Below are positions 24,365 through 32,939 of a stretch of DNA of 64,000 nucleotides, in pieces. The position numbers were made by a program, and so were the translations under genes. This DNA is from Streptomyces sp. BK340 (lineage in GTDB: Bacteria > Actinomycetota > Actinomycetes > Streptomycetales > Streptomycetaceae), in contig NZ_VISR01000022.1 of assembly GCF_007827595.1 (NCBI RefSeq), positions 62,001-126,000 on the forward strand, given 5' to 3'. The notes below the pieces were generated by a model. It worked only from the letters and a program-made list of their open reading frames with translations, had not been told where the DNA came from and did no database searches. Within the stretch, counting starts at the first letter, position 1, and every line of letters begins with the position of its first letter.

Positions 24365-25858
24365 ATGACCACCGAAGCGGAACTGACCGGCAGCGCGGCC
24401 TCGGCCGCACCGCCACCGGACATCGAGGAGGCCGCCGGAGCACCCGCGTGGGGCGCGCTTCTGGTCGTGCTGGCCGGCCTGTTCATCACCAACCTCGACT
24501 TCTTCATCGTCAACGTGGCCATCCCCTCGCTGCAACAGGGGATGCACGCCACCGCGGCCGAGATCCAGCTGGTCGCCGCCACGTTCAACATCGGTCTGTC
24601 GGCCATGCTGATCACCGGCGGCCGGCTCGGCGACCTCTACGGCCGCCGGCGGATCTTCTCCATCGGCCTGGCCCTGTTCACGCTGGCCTCACTGGCCTGC
24701 GGCCTCGCGCCGAACATGGGCGAGCTGATCGCGGCGCGCGCGGTGCAGGGCGCCGCGGCCGCGCTGGTCATCCCGCAGGTCCTCGGCATCCTGACCACGA
24801 CGTACACGGGCAAGGCCCGGGTCGCCGCGTTCAACGCCTACGGCCTGACGCTCGGCGCCTCGGCCGTCTTCGGGCAGCTGATCGGCGGCCTGCTGATCAA
24901 GGCGGACGTGTTCGGCTGGGACTGGCGGACCATCTTCCTGATCAACGTGCCGATCGGCGCCGTCGTCCTGCTGCTGACCCCGAAGCTGGTGCCCGAGTCC
25001 CGCGCCGACGGCCACACGGGCCTCGACCTGACCGGTGTGGTCCTGGTGACCGCCGGGCTCACCGCCGTCGTGCTGCCGCTGGTCGAGGGCCGTGAGCAGG
25101 GCTGGCCCACCTGGACCTGGGAGTGCCTGGTGGCCGCCGTACCGCTGCTGGCCGCCTTCTGGTACACCCAGCGCCGCAAGGCGGCCCGCGGCAGGTCGCC
25201 GCTGGTCAACCCGAGCCTCTTCGAGGACCGTGCGTTCGGTGTGGGTGTGGTCTCCCTGCTGGTGTTCTTCGCCGCGATGGCCTCCTTCTTCCTGGTCCTC
25301 GCGCTGTATCTGCAGGAGGGCCGCGGCCAGTCCGCGCTGCGCTCCGGGCTGCTGTTCATCCCGCTCGGCCTCGGCTTCTTCGTCGGCTCGGTGCAGGCGC
25401 CGAAGGCCGCGGCCAAGCTGGGCAAGCAGGTGCTGGCCCTGGGCGCCGTGCTGCTGGCGGCGGGTGACCTGGCGCTGGCCGAGACCGTGTGGCACCTGGA
25501 CAGCAGCGGTTCCGTGGCCTGGTGCATCCCGGCCATGGTGCTCGGCGGGTTCGGCATGGGCTTCGTCGTCGCCCCGCTCACCTCGCTGGTCCTGGAGGGC
25601 GTGGCCCCGCACCACGCGGCCGCCGCGTCCGGTGTCTTCTCCACCGCCCAGGAGATGGGCAACGCCATCGGCATCGCGGTGATCGGCGTGGTCTTCTTCG
25701 GCGTGGCCGGGCACCGGATCGACGCCCATTCCTATGCCCACGCCTTCGGTATCAGTCTGCTGGCGCAGGCCGGGTTCTGCGTCCTGGTGGCGGCTCTGGT
25801 GCAGTTGCTGCCGCGGGCCCGGCAGGCGGGTGCCGCGAGCGCGCCCGAGGCCGCCTGA
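24365..25858 (+). CDS. MFS drug efflux pump, DHA2 (14-helix) family, pump 1
   Basis: A 497-residue EmrB/QacA-type transporter with 14 predicted helices. The motifs NLDFFIVNVAIPS in helix 1, GGRLGDLYGRRR in the first loop (motif A) and the proline-rich stretch around GASAVFGQLIGG (motif C region) are clear. It starts with ATG behind AGGGAGG. It closely resembles the second pump at 28925, and the pair flank the two P450 genes. Export of the cluster product and self-protection are the probable roles. A strong terminator follows. Confidence 0.92.
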   Translation: MTTEAELTGSAASAAPPPDIEEAAGAPAWGALLVVLAGLFITNLDFFIVNVAIPSLQQGMHATAAEIQLVAATFNIGLSAMLITGGRLGDLYGRRRIFSIGLALFTLASLACGLAPNMGELIAARAVQGAAAALVIPQVLGILTTTYTGKARVAAFNAYGLTLGASAVFGQLIGGLLIKADVFGWDWRTIFLINVPIGAVVLLLTPKLVPESRADGHTGLDLTGVVLVTAGLTAVVLPLVEGREQGWPTWTWECLVAAVPLLAAFWYTQRRKAARGRSPLVNPSLFEDRAFGVGVVSLLVFFAAMASFFLVLALYLQEGRGQSALRSGLLFIPLGLGFFVGSVQAPKAAAKLGKQVLALGAVLLAAGDLALAETVWHLDSSGSVAWCIPAMVLGGFGMGFVVAPLTSLVLEGVAPHHAAAASGVFSTAQEMGNAIGIAVIGVVFFGVAGHRIDAHSYAHAFGISLLAQAGFCVLVAALVQLLPRARQAGAASAPEAA

Positions 25859-25881
25859 CCGACGGCGGAAACAGTCCCCGA

Positions 25882-25915
25882 CGGGGGCCGGCGAGTTCAC
25901 GCCGGCCCCCGTTTT
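25882..25915 (+). terminator. Rho-independent terminator after MFS pump 1
   Basis: An 11-bp GC stem (CGGGGGCCGGC with its complement), 8-base loop and TTTT. A classic intrinsic terminator separating the pump from the P450 promoter. Confidence 0.9.
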
Positions 25916-26006
25916 CCGTGTTCCCGGAAGGCTCTCACCTGCGGTTGTTCAGAACGCAACCTTCCCTTTTTGCCAATCGAAAACCAGTCATTTACTGGCT
26001 GAAAAC

Positions 26007-26035
26007 GCGTCAGTAATCCATCAGATTCCTGTCAG
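26007..26035 (+). promoter_or_regulatory. SARP-type repeats upstream of P450 1
   Basis: TCAG occurs at 26010, 26021 and 26032, an exact 11-base period, within units GCGTCAG, CCATCAG and CTGTCAG. The surrounding 25960-26030 stretch is unusually AT-rich for this DNA. The P450 start is 67 bases downstream. Confidence 0.6.
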
Positions 26036-26101
26036 GACTGCTCATCAGGATGTCTCCAACGCTGGACACCCACTGGAAACCAGCCAACGGAGGGAACTCC
26101 C

Positions 26102-27295
26102 ATGTCCGAATGCGAGCAGCAGCTTCCCGAGTGGCCGATGGCGCGTTCCTGCCCGTACGGGCCGCCGGACGCATACGAGGGCCTGCGCAAGGAGCCACCG
26201 GTGCGGGTGCGCATACGCGGCGGCGAAGCCTGGCTGGTCACCCGGCACGCGGACGTCCGTCAGGTGCTCAACGACAACCGCTTCAGCGCCGACGACCAGC
26301 AGCCGGGCTTCCCGATCCGGATCCAGCTGCCGCCGGAGCCCGGCGTGATGTCGTTCAACCGCATGGACGACCCCGAGCACGGCCGGCTGCGCCGGATGGC
26401 GATGACCGAGTTCACCGCCCGCCGCACCCGCGCCCTGCGCCCCGAGGTCGAACTCCTCGTCGGGCGGCTGCTGGACGAGCTGGAGCAGGGCCCGAACCCG
26501 GTCGACCTGGTGGAGAACTTCGCCGTCCGGCTGCCGTCGCTGGTGATCGCCCGCATGCTCGGCGTCCCGGAGGAGGACGAGGCGACGTTCACCGAGCAGA
26601 GCCGGGTCATCCTCTCCCAGGACGCGACACCCGAGGAGACGTACGGCGCGTTCCTGGAGATGACCCGGTTCCTGGACGAGCTGGCCGTGCAGCGCACCGC
26701 CGACCCGCAGGACGACCTGATCAGCCGGCTGGTCACCCGCTATGTGGCGACCGGCGAGCTGAGCCACCAGGAACTCGTCGCCATGGCCCGGTTCTTCCTG
26801 GTCGCCGGGCACGAGACCTCGGCCCACCAGATCAGCCTGAGCGTCCTCAGCCTGCTGCGCGATCCGGCCCTGCGGGCCGAACTCCAGGCCGACCCGGCCC
26901 TGTTCAGACCGGCGGTCGAGGAACTGCTGCGTTACTGGTCCATCTCGCAGGACAACCAGGTGCGGGCCGCGGTGGCCGACGTCGAGCTGGGCGGGGCGCA
27001 CATCCACAAGGGCGAGGGTGTGATCGTGGCGATCCCCGGCGCCAACCACGACGAGTCGGTCTACCCCGACCCGGGCCGCCTCGACATCCACCGCAACGCC
27101 TCCGGCCACCTCGCGTTCGGCTTCGGCGCACACCTGTGCCCCGGCGCCTCGCTGGCCCGCATGGAACTGGAGGTCTGCCTGAGCTTCCTCTTCGCCCGCT
27201 TCCCCGGACTCCGCCTGGCCGTCCCCGTCGACGACGTGCGCTTCCGCGAGAACACCCTCGTGTACGGCCTGGAGGAACTCCCCGTCACCTGGTGA
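26102..27295 (+). CDS. Cytochrome P450, tandem copy 1
   Basis: A 397-residue soluble bacterial P450. The I-helix oxygen-binding motif VAGHETSAH is near residue 236, the K-helix ExxR as EELLRYW near 275, and the heme-ligand loop FGFGAHLCPG near 340-349. All key residues are present. It is closely similar to the next gene, with shared LGVPEED, LISRL, RYWSISQD and NHDESV stretches, so the two arose by duplication. The ferredoxin at 816 is the only small iron-sulfur protein in the window that could serve it. Likely roles are hydroxylation or desaturation of the fatty chain. Confidence 0.95.
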   Translation: MSECEQQLPEWPMARSCPYGPPDAYEGLRKEPPVRVRIRGGEAWLVTRHADVRQVLNDNRFSADDQQPGFPIRIQLPPEPGVMSFNRMDDPEHGRLRRMAMTEFTARRTRALRPEVELLVGRLLDELEQGPNPVDLVENFAVRLPSLVIARMLGVPEEDEATFTEQSRVILSQDATPEETYGAFLEMTRFLDELAVQRTADPQDDLISRLVTRYVATGELSHQELVAMARFFLVAGHETSAHQISLSVLSLLRDPALRAELQADPALFRPAVEELLRYWSISQDNQVRAAVADVELGGAHIHKGEGVIVAIPGANHDESVYPDPGRLDIHRNASGHLAFGFGAHLCPGASLARMELEVCLSFLFARFPGLRLAVPVDDVRFRENTLVYGLEELPVTW

Positions 27296-27467
27296 CGGCC
27301 GCTCACCCGGGTGACAGGAGGGCCGTGCCCCCACCACGGCCCCGCCCCCCACGCCGCCGGCCGCGCGCCCGCGGCCCGCCCTCGTCAGTTCCTGATCAGC
27401 TTCGGGTCAGTCCTCCTTGGCAAAGTCATTACTCACCACCGACTCGCACGGGCCCCCGTGGGGACCC

Positions 27468-27500
27468 GTGTCAGCGCTGTGTCAGCGCCGCGTCAGGGCA
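27468..27500 (+). promoter_or_regulatory. SARP-type repeats upstream of P450 2
   Basis: Three tandem 11-base units, GTGTCAGCGCT, GTGTCAGCGCC and GCGTCAGGGCA. They lie in the 352-base gap between the two P450 genes, 147 bases before the second start. The rest of the gap shows no gene. Confidence 0.75.
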
Positions 27501-27647
27501 CTGCGCGAAGGTGGCGTCCGGCGTCCGCGCACAGCTCGGAGGTAAAGATTCCTCTTCCGTGTGCCGCCCGGGCCCCTTCACGTGCCCCACGCAGAAAGAG
27601 AGTCGGTGCCGAGGATCACCTTTGCCCCCCGAGCACGGAGGACGAAC

Positions 27648-28856
27648 ATGTCACTCGCGGACCACACCGACATCCTGGACTGGCCCTTCGCCCGCACCGA
27701 GGACGGCAACCCGCCGCCCGTGCTGGCCGAGTTGCGCCAGGCACCCCCCTGCGTGGTGCGCATCCCGGCGGGAGTAGCCGATTCACGACTGGCCTGGCTG
27801 GTGACCAGGTACGACGATGTGCGCCAGGCGCTGTCCGACCCGCGGCTGAGCGCCGACGAGACGTTACCCGGCGCCCCCGTGCGCATCCAGCTGCCGCCCG
27901 GGAGCAACCCCAGCTCGTTCCTTCGTCAGGACGACCCCGAGCACGCACGGCTGCGCGGCATGATCCAGACCGAGTTCACCTACCGCCGCGTCAAGCGGCT
28001 GCGCGAGCCAATCCAGCGGCTGGTGGACGAGCTGCTGGACGAACTGGCCGTCCAGCCCCAGCCCGCCGACCTGCACGCCGTCTTCTCCCGGGCGCTGCCG
28101 ACCCTCGTCATCGCGCGATTACTGGGGGTCCCGGAGGAGGACTCCCCGTTCTTCATCGAGAAGACCCGCGTCATCATCTCCCAGGAGGACCCCGCCGTCT
28201 CCCTGGCCGCGTTCGTCGAGATGTCGGAGTACCTCGCCAAGCTGGCGCTGCGCAAGCTCGCCGACCCCGGGGACGACCTGATCAGCAGGCTCGCCGTCAA
28301 CCACCACGCGACCGGCGCCCTCACCCTGGACGAACTCGTCGGCATCGCCCGCCTCGTCCTGGTCGCGGGCCACGAGACCACCACCAACCAGATCGCCCTG
28401 AACGTACTCGCCCTGCTGCGCGACGACGAGCTGCGGGCCCGGGTCGCCGCCGACGACGGCGCGCTGATCCCCAACTTCATCGAGGAGTCGATGCGTTACT
28501 GGTCGATCTCCCAGGACGCCATGGTCCGCCTCGCCATCGAGGACATGGAACTCGGCGGCGTGGCCGTCGAGAAGGGCGACGCCGTCGTCATCTCGGTGCC
28601 CGCAGGCAACCACGACGAGTCCGTCTTCGCCTGTCCGCACCGCATCGACCCGCACCGCGACACCAGCGGCCATCTGCAGTGGGGCTTCGGACCGCACTAC
28701 TGCCAGGGCGCCCCGCTGGCCCGCCTCGAGATGGAGCTGGCCCTGCGCTCCCTGCTGCGCCGCTTCCCGGCCCTCCGCCTCGCGGCCGACCCGCGCACGC
28801 TGTTCCGCCGCGAGTCGGTCTTCCACGGGGTGAACCGACTTCCCGTGACCTGGTGA
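27648..28856 (+). CDS. Cytochrome P450, tandem copy 2, with two TTA codons
   Basis: A 402-residue P450, a paralogue of the preceding gene. I-helix VAGHETTTN is near residue 242, K-helix EESMRYW near 282, and heme loop WGFGPHYCQG near 346-355. Start is ATG 27648, six bases after GGAGG; longer readings have no ribosome site. Codons 73 (27864) and 158 (28119) are TTA, absent from copy 1 as far as I read it, which makes this copy dependent on the bldA leucyl-tRNA. It ends 68 bases before MFS pump 2. The two P450s may act on different positions or be redundant. Confidence 0.95.
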   Translation: MSLADHTDILDWPFARTEDGNPPPVLAELRQAPPCVVRIPAGVADSRLAWLVTRYDDVRQALSDPRLSADETLPGAPVRIQLPPGSNPSSFLRQDDPEHARLRGMIQTEFTYRRVKRLREPIQRLVDELLDELAVQPQPADLHAVFSRALPTLVIARLLGVPEEDSPFFIEKTRVIISQEDPAVSLAAFVEMSEYLAKLALRKLADPGDDLISRLAVNHHATGALTLDELVGIARLVLVAGHETTTNQIALNVLALLRDDELRARVAADDGALIPNFIEESMRYWSISQDAMVRLAIEDMELGGVAVEKGDAVVISVPAGNHDESVFACPHRIDPHRDTSGHLQWGFGPHYCQGAPLARLEMELALRSLLRRFPALRLAADPRTLFRRESVFHGVNRLPVTW

Positions 28857-28924
28857 CCGGAGGAAATCCGCCGGTGCACCGGACAACCCACAGTGAATGA
28901 CCAAGGAAAGGAAACGAAGTCGTC

Positions 28925-30397
28925 ATGACTTCTGAAGCAAGCCCGGAAGTCGCGGTCGAGGGGCGTACGAGGACGAACCCCGTGGGCACACCGGCTGCCG
29001 CCCCCTCCGCCGGTGCCCTTCTGGTGGTCCTCGTCGGGACGTTCATCACGGTGCTGGACTTCTTCATCGCCAACGTGGCCGTCCCCGCCATCAAGGCCGA
29101 CCTCGACGCCACCGCCGCACAGGCCCAGATGATCGTCGTCGGCTACGGCGTGGCCTTCACCTCGGGCCTGATCACCGGCGGCCGGCTCGGCGACCTCTAC
29201 GGCCGCCGGCGGATGTTCGCCCTCGGCATGGTGCTGTTCATGGCGGCCTCGGCCGCGTGCAGCTTCGCGCCCTCGGTGACCGTGCTCGTGGTGGCCCGGA
29301 TCGCCCAGGGCGCCGCCGCCGCGCTCATGGTGCCGCAGGTGCTGGGCATCATCGGCACGGTGTACACGGGCGAGGCCCGCGACCGCGCCTTCAACATCTA
29401 CGGCCTGGTCATCGGACTCGCCGGAGTCTTCGGCCAGTTCATCGGCGGCGCGCTGATCTCGGTGGACGTGGCCGGCCTGAGCTGGCGCACGATCTTCCTG
29501 ATCAACGTCCCGCTGTGCCTGCTCTCCCTCGCCTTCGTCCGCCGCACGATCCCCGAGTCCCGCGGCCAGGGCGGCACCCGGCTCGACCTGGCCGGCGCCC
29601 TGCTGGTCACGGCCACCCTGGGCCTGCTGGTGTTCGCGCTGCTCGAAGGGCAGGAGCGCGACTGGCCGGTGTGGGTGTGGGAGTCGCTCGCCGGGGCGGC
29701 CGTGCTGCTGGCCGTGACCGTCTGGCACCTGCGCCGCAGGTCGGCCGCCGGGCGCGGTCCGCTGATCGAGCCGGCGATGTTCCGCTCCCGGCTGTTCTCG
29801 GTCGGCCTGGTCGCGACGGTCGTCTACTTCCTCGCCATGGGCTCCTTCTTCTTCACCCTCGCCCTCTACCTGCAACTGGGCCGCGGCCTGACCCCGTTGC
29901 AGTCCGGGCTGATGTTCCTGGCGCTGGGCGCGGGCTACTTCGGCGCCTCCATCGTCTCGGCCCGGTTCGCCGCCTCGGTGACCGCCCGCCGGGTCGCCGT
30001 CGGCCCGCTCGTCCTGGCGGTCGGCTACACCGCGATCGCGCTGACGGCACGCGGCCTGGACATGAGCGGCCATGTGCTGTGGCTGCTGCCCGTGCTGCTG
30101 GTCGCCGGCCTCGGCATGGGCCTGACCACCGGTCCGCTGACCAACCTGGTCCTGGGCGGTGCGGTCCCCGAGCACGCGGCCGCCGCCTCGGGGCTGCTCA
30201 ACACCGCTCAGGAGGGCGGGGCCGCCGTCGGCGTGGCGATCGCCGGCACGGTCTTCTTCCCGGCGCTCGCGGACGCCGGCGGCAAGGCCGACGCCTATCC
30301 GCACGCGTTCGCCGTCACCCTGATCCCGCTCGTCTGCCTGGGCCTCGTCGCCTCCCTGCTGGTGCTCGCGGCCCCGGGCCGCGCCGCCCGGAAGTGA
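28925..30397 (+). CDS. MFS drug efflux pump, DHA2 family, pump 2
   Basis: A 490-residue 14-helix transporter, clearly paralogous to pump 1: VLDFFIANVAVPA in helix 1, GGRLGDLYGRRR in the first loop and GVFGQFIGGALI in the motif C region. It follows P450 2 with a ribosome site AAGGAAAGGAAA upstream and is followed 43 bases later by the hydrolase gene, so P450 2, pump 2 and hydrolase form one transcript. Two related pumps in one cluster suggest export of more than one congener, or duplication together with the P450s. Confidence 0.92.
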   Translation: MTSEASPEVAVEGRTRTNPVGTPAAAPSAGALLVVLVGTFITVLDFFIANVAVPAIKADLDATAAQAQMIVVGYGVAFTSGLITGGRLGDLYGRRRMFALGMVLFMAASAACSFAPSVTVLVVARIAQGAAAALMVPQVLGIIGTVYTGEARDRAFNIYGLVIGLAGVFGQFIGGALISVDVAGLSWRTIFLINVPLCLLSLAFVRRTIPESRGQGGTRLDLAGALLVTATLGLLVFALLEGQERDWPVWVWESLAGAAVLLAVTVWHLRRRSAAGRGPLIEPAMFRSRLFSVGLVATVVYFLAMGSFFFTLALYLQLGRGLTPLQSGLMFLALGAGYFGASIVSARFAASVTARRVAVGPLVLAVGYTAIALTARGLDMSGHVLWLLPVLLVAGLGMGLTTGPLTNLVLGGAVPEHAAAASGLLNTAQEGGAAVGVAIAGTVFFPALADAGGKADAYPHAFAVTLIPLVCLGLVASLLVLAAPGRAARK

Positions 30398-30440
30398 GCG
30401 ACCGGCACCCCGGCCGTACGAAGGAAGGAGGCAACGAAGG

Positions 30441-31271
30441 ATGCCGTACCTCACCACCCGGGACGGGACCGGGCTGCACTACAGCGACTGGGGCGACGGA
30501 CGGCCCGTCGTTCTGCTCGGCGCGGCCATGGCGGACTCGCGCATGTGGGAGTTCCAGGCGCCGTTCCTCGCCGGGAACGGGCTGCGCTGCATCACCTACG
30601 ACCGGCGCGGCAGCGGCCGTTCGGACATCCCCTGGACCGGATACGACTACGACACCCTGGCCGGTGACCTCGCCGACCTGCTCGACCACCTCGACCTGAG
30701 GGACGCCGTGCTGGTCGGCTACGCGGTGGGCGGCGGGGAGTGCGTGCGCTATCTGTCCCGGTACGGCACGCAACGGGTGGCCGGGCTCGCCCTGGTCGCC
30801 TCGACGACGCCGTTCCTGCTGCGCGCCCCGGACAACCCCGACGGACTGGAACCCGCTCTCTTCGACCAGGTGGAACAGGCCATCCGGACCGACCGCGCCG
30901 CCTGGCTGGACGCGCTGACCTGGCCGTTCTTCGCGGGCCCGGAGCCGGACCCGGACAACCTGCCGCTCTCCGGGCAGCTCGCCGGCTGGCTGATCGGCAT
31001 GTGCCTGAACACCTCGCCCAGAGCCGGGACCGAGATCTACCGCACGCTGTTCACCACCGATCAGCGCACGGAGACGGCCGCGGTCCCGGTGCCCACCCTG
31101 GTGATCCACGGGACCGCCGACCTGGCGGCGCCGTACCCGCTGTGCGGCCCGCGGACCGCCGAACTGATACCCGGCAGCAGGCTGATCACCTACGAGGGCG
31201 CGGCGCACGGCATGTTCGCGACCCACGCGGACCGGCTCAACGCCGACCTGCTGGCGTTCGTCAAGGAGTGA
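30441..31271 (+). CDS. Alpha/beta hydrolase lacking the nucleophilic serine
   Basis: A 276-residue alpha/beta-hydrolase of the non-heme chloroperoxidase/esterase group: GTGLHYSDWGDGRPVVLLG at the N-terminus, TYDRRGSGRSD near residue 55, a cap region and a C-terminal GAAHGMFATH with the catalytic histidine. The acid lies in HGTADL. The nucleophile elbow reads GYAVGGGE near residue 95, where relatives have G-x-S-x-G; the codon is GCG (Ala). It may therefore not be a hydrolase, or may use the fold for binding or proton transfer. An AAGGAAGGAGG site precedes the start. Confidence 0.88.
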   Translation: MPYLTTRDGTGLHYSDWGDGRPVVLLGAAMADSRMWEFQAPFLAGNGLRCITYDRRGSGRSDIPWTGYDYDTLAGDLADLLDHLDLRDAVLVGYAVGGGECVRYLSRYGTQRVAGLALVASTTPFLLRAPDNPDGLEPALFDQVEQAIRTDRAAWLDALTWPFFAGPEPDPDNLPLSGQLAGWLIGMCLNTSPRAGTEIYRTLFTTDQRTETAAVPVPTLVIHGTADLAAPYPLCGPRTAELIPGSRLITYEGAAHGMFATHADRLNADLLAFVKE

Positions 31272-31289
31272 CACCCGTCGTCCCCACCG

Positions 31290-31318
31290 CGTCCGGCCCC
31301 TCGGCAAGGGGCCGGACG
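31290..31318 (+). terminator. Hairpin terminator after the hydrolase gene
   Basis: A 12-bp perfect stem (CGTCCGGCCCCT with its complement) and 5-base loop, followed by TT. It ends the P450 2-pump 2-hydrolase unit just before the next operator array. Confidence 0.75.
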
Positions 31319-31342
31319 TTCGCGTTCCCGCTCCCGCGTGCC

Positions 31343-31375
31343 GCGTCAGCGCCGTGTCAGCCCGGTGACAGCGCG
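31343..31375 (+). promoter_or_regulatory. SARP-type repeats upstream of the VlmJ-like gene
   Basis: Three tandem 11-base units, GCGTCAGCGCC, GTGTCAGCCCG and GTGACAGCGCG. A CAGAGT sequence about 10 bases further (31384) could be the -10 element. They drive the VlmJ-like, NTF2-like and VlmK-like genes. Confidence 0.72.
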
Positions 31376-31460
31376 CCCCGGCAGAGTGGGGATCGCCGCG
31401 ACGCCGGGCGCACAGCCGGCCCGGTCCGCGGGTGCCGTCCGACGAAGGAGTACGCCCCTC

Positions 31461-32411
31461 ATGGCAGACACCGCAGCCCCGGCTCCCACCCGGGCACTCG
31501 TCCTGGGCAACCCCGCTTCCGGCAGCCACTCGCCCGAACTGGTCGAAGAGGTACGCCAGTTGTGTGCCTCCTGCCTGGAGCGCACAGAGGTGCACCTCAC
31601 CACCGGACCGGGCGACGCCACCGTCGCCGTGCGCCGGGCGCTGCAGCGGCCCGCCGGGGCGCCCGACCTGATCGTCGTCATCGGCGGCGACGGCACAGTC
31701 CGGGAGGCCGTACAGGGACTGGTGCCCGTCACCGGGAACGCCACCCTCGCGGTGGTGCCCGGCGGCACCGGCAACTCCGGCTACAAGATGCTCTGGGGCG
31801 AGCGGCCCTGGAGCGAGTCCCTGAAGGCGGTCCTGACCGACAACGGCATCGGCGGCAGCGCCCGGCTCCGCCGCCTGGACCTGGCCCGCCTCGCCCAGAC
31901 CCGCAACTACGTCTATCTGGGTGCCTGTTCGGGTGTGATCGCCGACGCGCTGATCACCGCCCGGGAGCTGCCCCTGACCGGACGGGAGCGGTACGCCCGC
32001 GCCTTCGCGGACACGGCCGACGGCTACCCGCCGTACCCGGGCCGGGTCACCGTCGACGGCCGGGTCGTGCACGAGGGCCCCACGGTCCTCGCGAACGTCG
32101 GCGGCGGCCGGTACCGCGGCGGCCGGTTCCGGGTGCTGCCGGACTCGCTGCTCGACGACGGACTGCTCGACGTCTGCGTCATCGGCAGCGGGATCGCCGC
32201 GGTCGACGTGCCCGAACTGACGCTGAACGCGGCGCACATGGACCATCCGGCGACCGTGTACGCACGTGGCCGCACGATCACCGTCGAGCGCACCGACGGC
32301 CTCCGGCTGCCGCTGGAGCACGACGGCGAGTACCAGCACGGCATCGGCGCCTCGGCCACCTTCGAGGTGCTCCCGGGAGCCCTCCCGGTCTGGGCGCCGG
32401 CCACCCCCTGA
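31461..32411 (+). CDS. Diacylglycerol kinase-fold protein, VlmJ-like
   Basis: A 316-residue lipid/NAD-kinase-fold protein. The ATP-binding GGDGTVREAVQGL is near residue 75, and GGTGNSGYK near residue 98 completes the nucleotide pocket. In valanimycin biosynthesis VlmJ, of this family, phosphorylates the hydroxyl of valanimycin hydrate so that VlmK can eliminate phosphate. The VlmK-like gene lies two genes downstream, supporting the same pair of steps. The ATG at 31461 follows GAAGGAG by ten bases; longer readings run through the operator. Confidence 0.85.
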   Translation: MADTAAPAPTRALVLGNPASGSHSPELVEEVRQLCASCLERTEVHLTTGPGDATVAVRRALQRPAGAPDLIVVIGGDGTVREAVQGLVPVTGNATLAVVPGGTGNSGYKMLWGERPWSESLKAVLTDNGIGGSARLRRLDLARLAQTRNYVYLGACSGVIADALITARELPLTGRERYARAFADTADGYPPYPGRVTVDGRVVHEGPTVLANVGGGRYRGGRFRVLPDSLLDDGLLDVCVIGSGIAAVDVPELTLNAAHMDHPATVYARGRTITVERTDGLRLPLEHDGEYQHGIGASATFEVLPGALPVWAPATP

Positions 32412-32473
32412 AGCCCGTACGAAGCCACCTGTCAGAAGAACAAGTCAAGCAAGTCACAGAGGAGAACGCCCGC

Positions 32474-32842
32474 ATGAGCGACCTGACCACCACCGTCTCC
32501 CGTTACCTCGACATCTGGAACGAGGCGGACGCCGACAAGCGCGCCGCGGCCATCGCCGAGCTGTTCACCGCCGACGCCCCGTACATCGACCCGCTCGCGG
32601 CGGTCGAGGGTCACGAGGGCTTCGGGGCCGTGGTGGCCGGTGCCCGCGACCAGTTCAAGGGCCTCGCCTTCGAACTGCACGGCACCGTCGACGCCCACCA
32701 CGACCAGGCCCGCTTCCAGTGGGGCCTGGTGACCGAGCCGGGTGCCGAGCCGATCGCGATCGGCTTCGACGTCATCGTCACCGACGCCGAGGGCAAGATC
32801 AAGGCTGTCTACGGCTTCCTCGACAAGGTCCCGGCCGCCTGA
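32474..32842 (+). CDS. NTF2/SnoaL-like protein
   Basis: A 122-residue single-domain protein of the NTF2-like fold: an N-terminal helix with YLDIWNEAD, then a curved sheet containing DAPYIDPLA and RFQWGLV. Such small proteins include isomerases, cyclases and ligand-binding subunits. Between the VlmJ- and VlmK-like genes it may help the dehydration or bind the product. No catalytic residues can be assigned confidently. A GAGGAG site precedes the ATG. Confidence 0.8.
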   Translation: MSDLTTTVSRYLDIWNEADADKRAAAIAELFTADAPYIDPLAAVEGHEGFGAVVAGARDQFKGLAFELHGTVDAHHDQARFQWGLVTEPGAEPIAIGFDVIVTDAEGKIKAVYGFLDKVPAA

Positions 32843-32856
32843 GCACCACCCCCAAC

Positions 32857-32892
32857 ACCGCGGGAGCACCGGGGCGACGGTGCTCCCGCGGT
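32857..32892 (+). terminator. Hairpin between NTF2-like and MmgE/PrpD genes
   Basis: A 14-bp perfect stem (ACCGCGGGAGCACC with its complement) with an 8-base loop, without a T run beyond TTG. It probably lowers expression of the downstream gene relative to those upstream. Confidence 0.65.
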
Positions 32893-32939
32893 TGCGTTCC
32901 CACCCGTGACGTACGCACGGCAAGGAAGGTAGCCGCCTC

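Noticed and set aside
28697..30457. Minus-strand open frame antisense to MFS pump 2
   Set aside because: Gln/Gly/Arg-rich mirror product with no hydrophobic or domain pattern.
32428..32458. GTCAG/GTCAA repeats before the NTF2-like gene
   Set aside because: Spacing is 13 and 9 bases, not 11, and the gene is in the middle of an operon.
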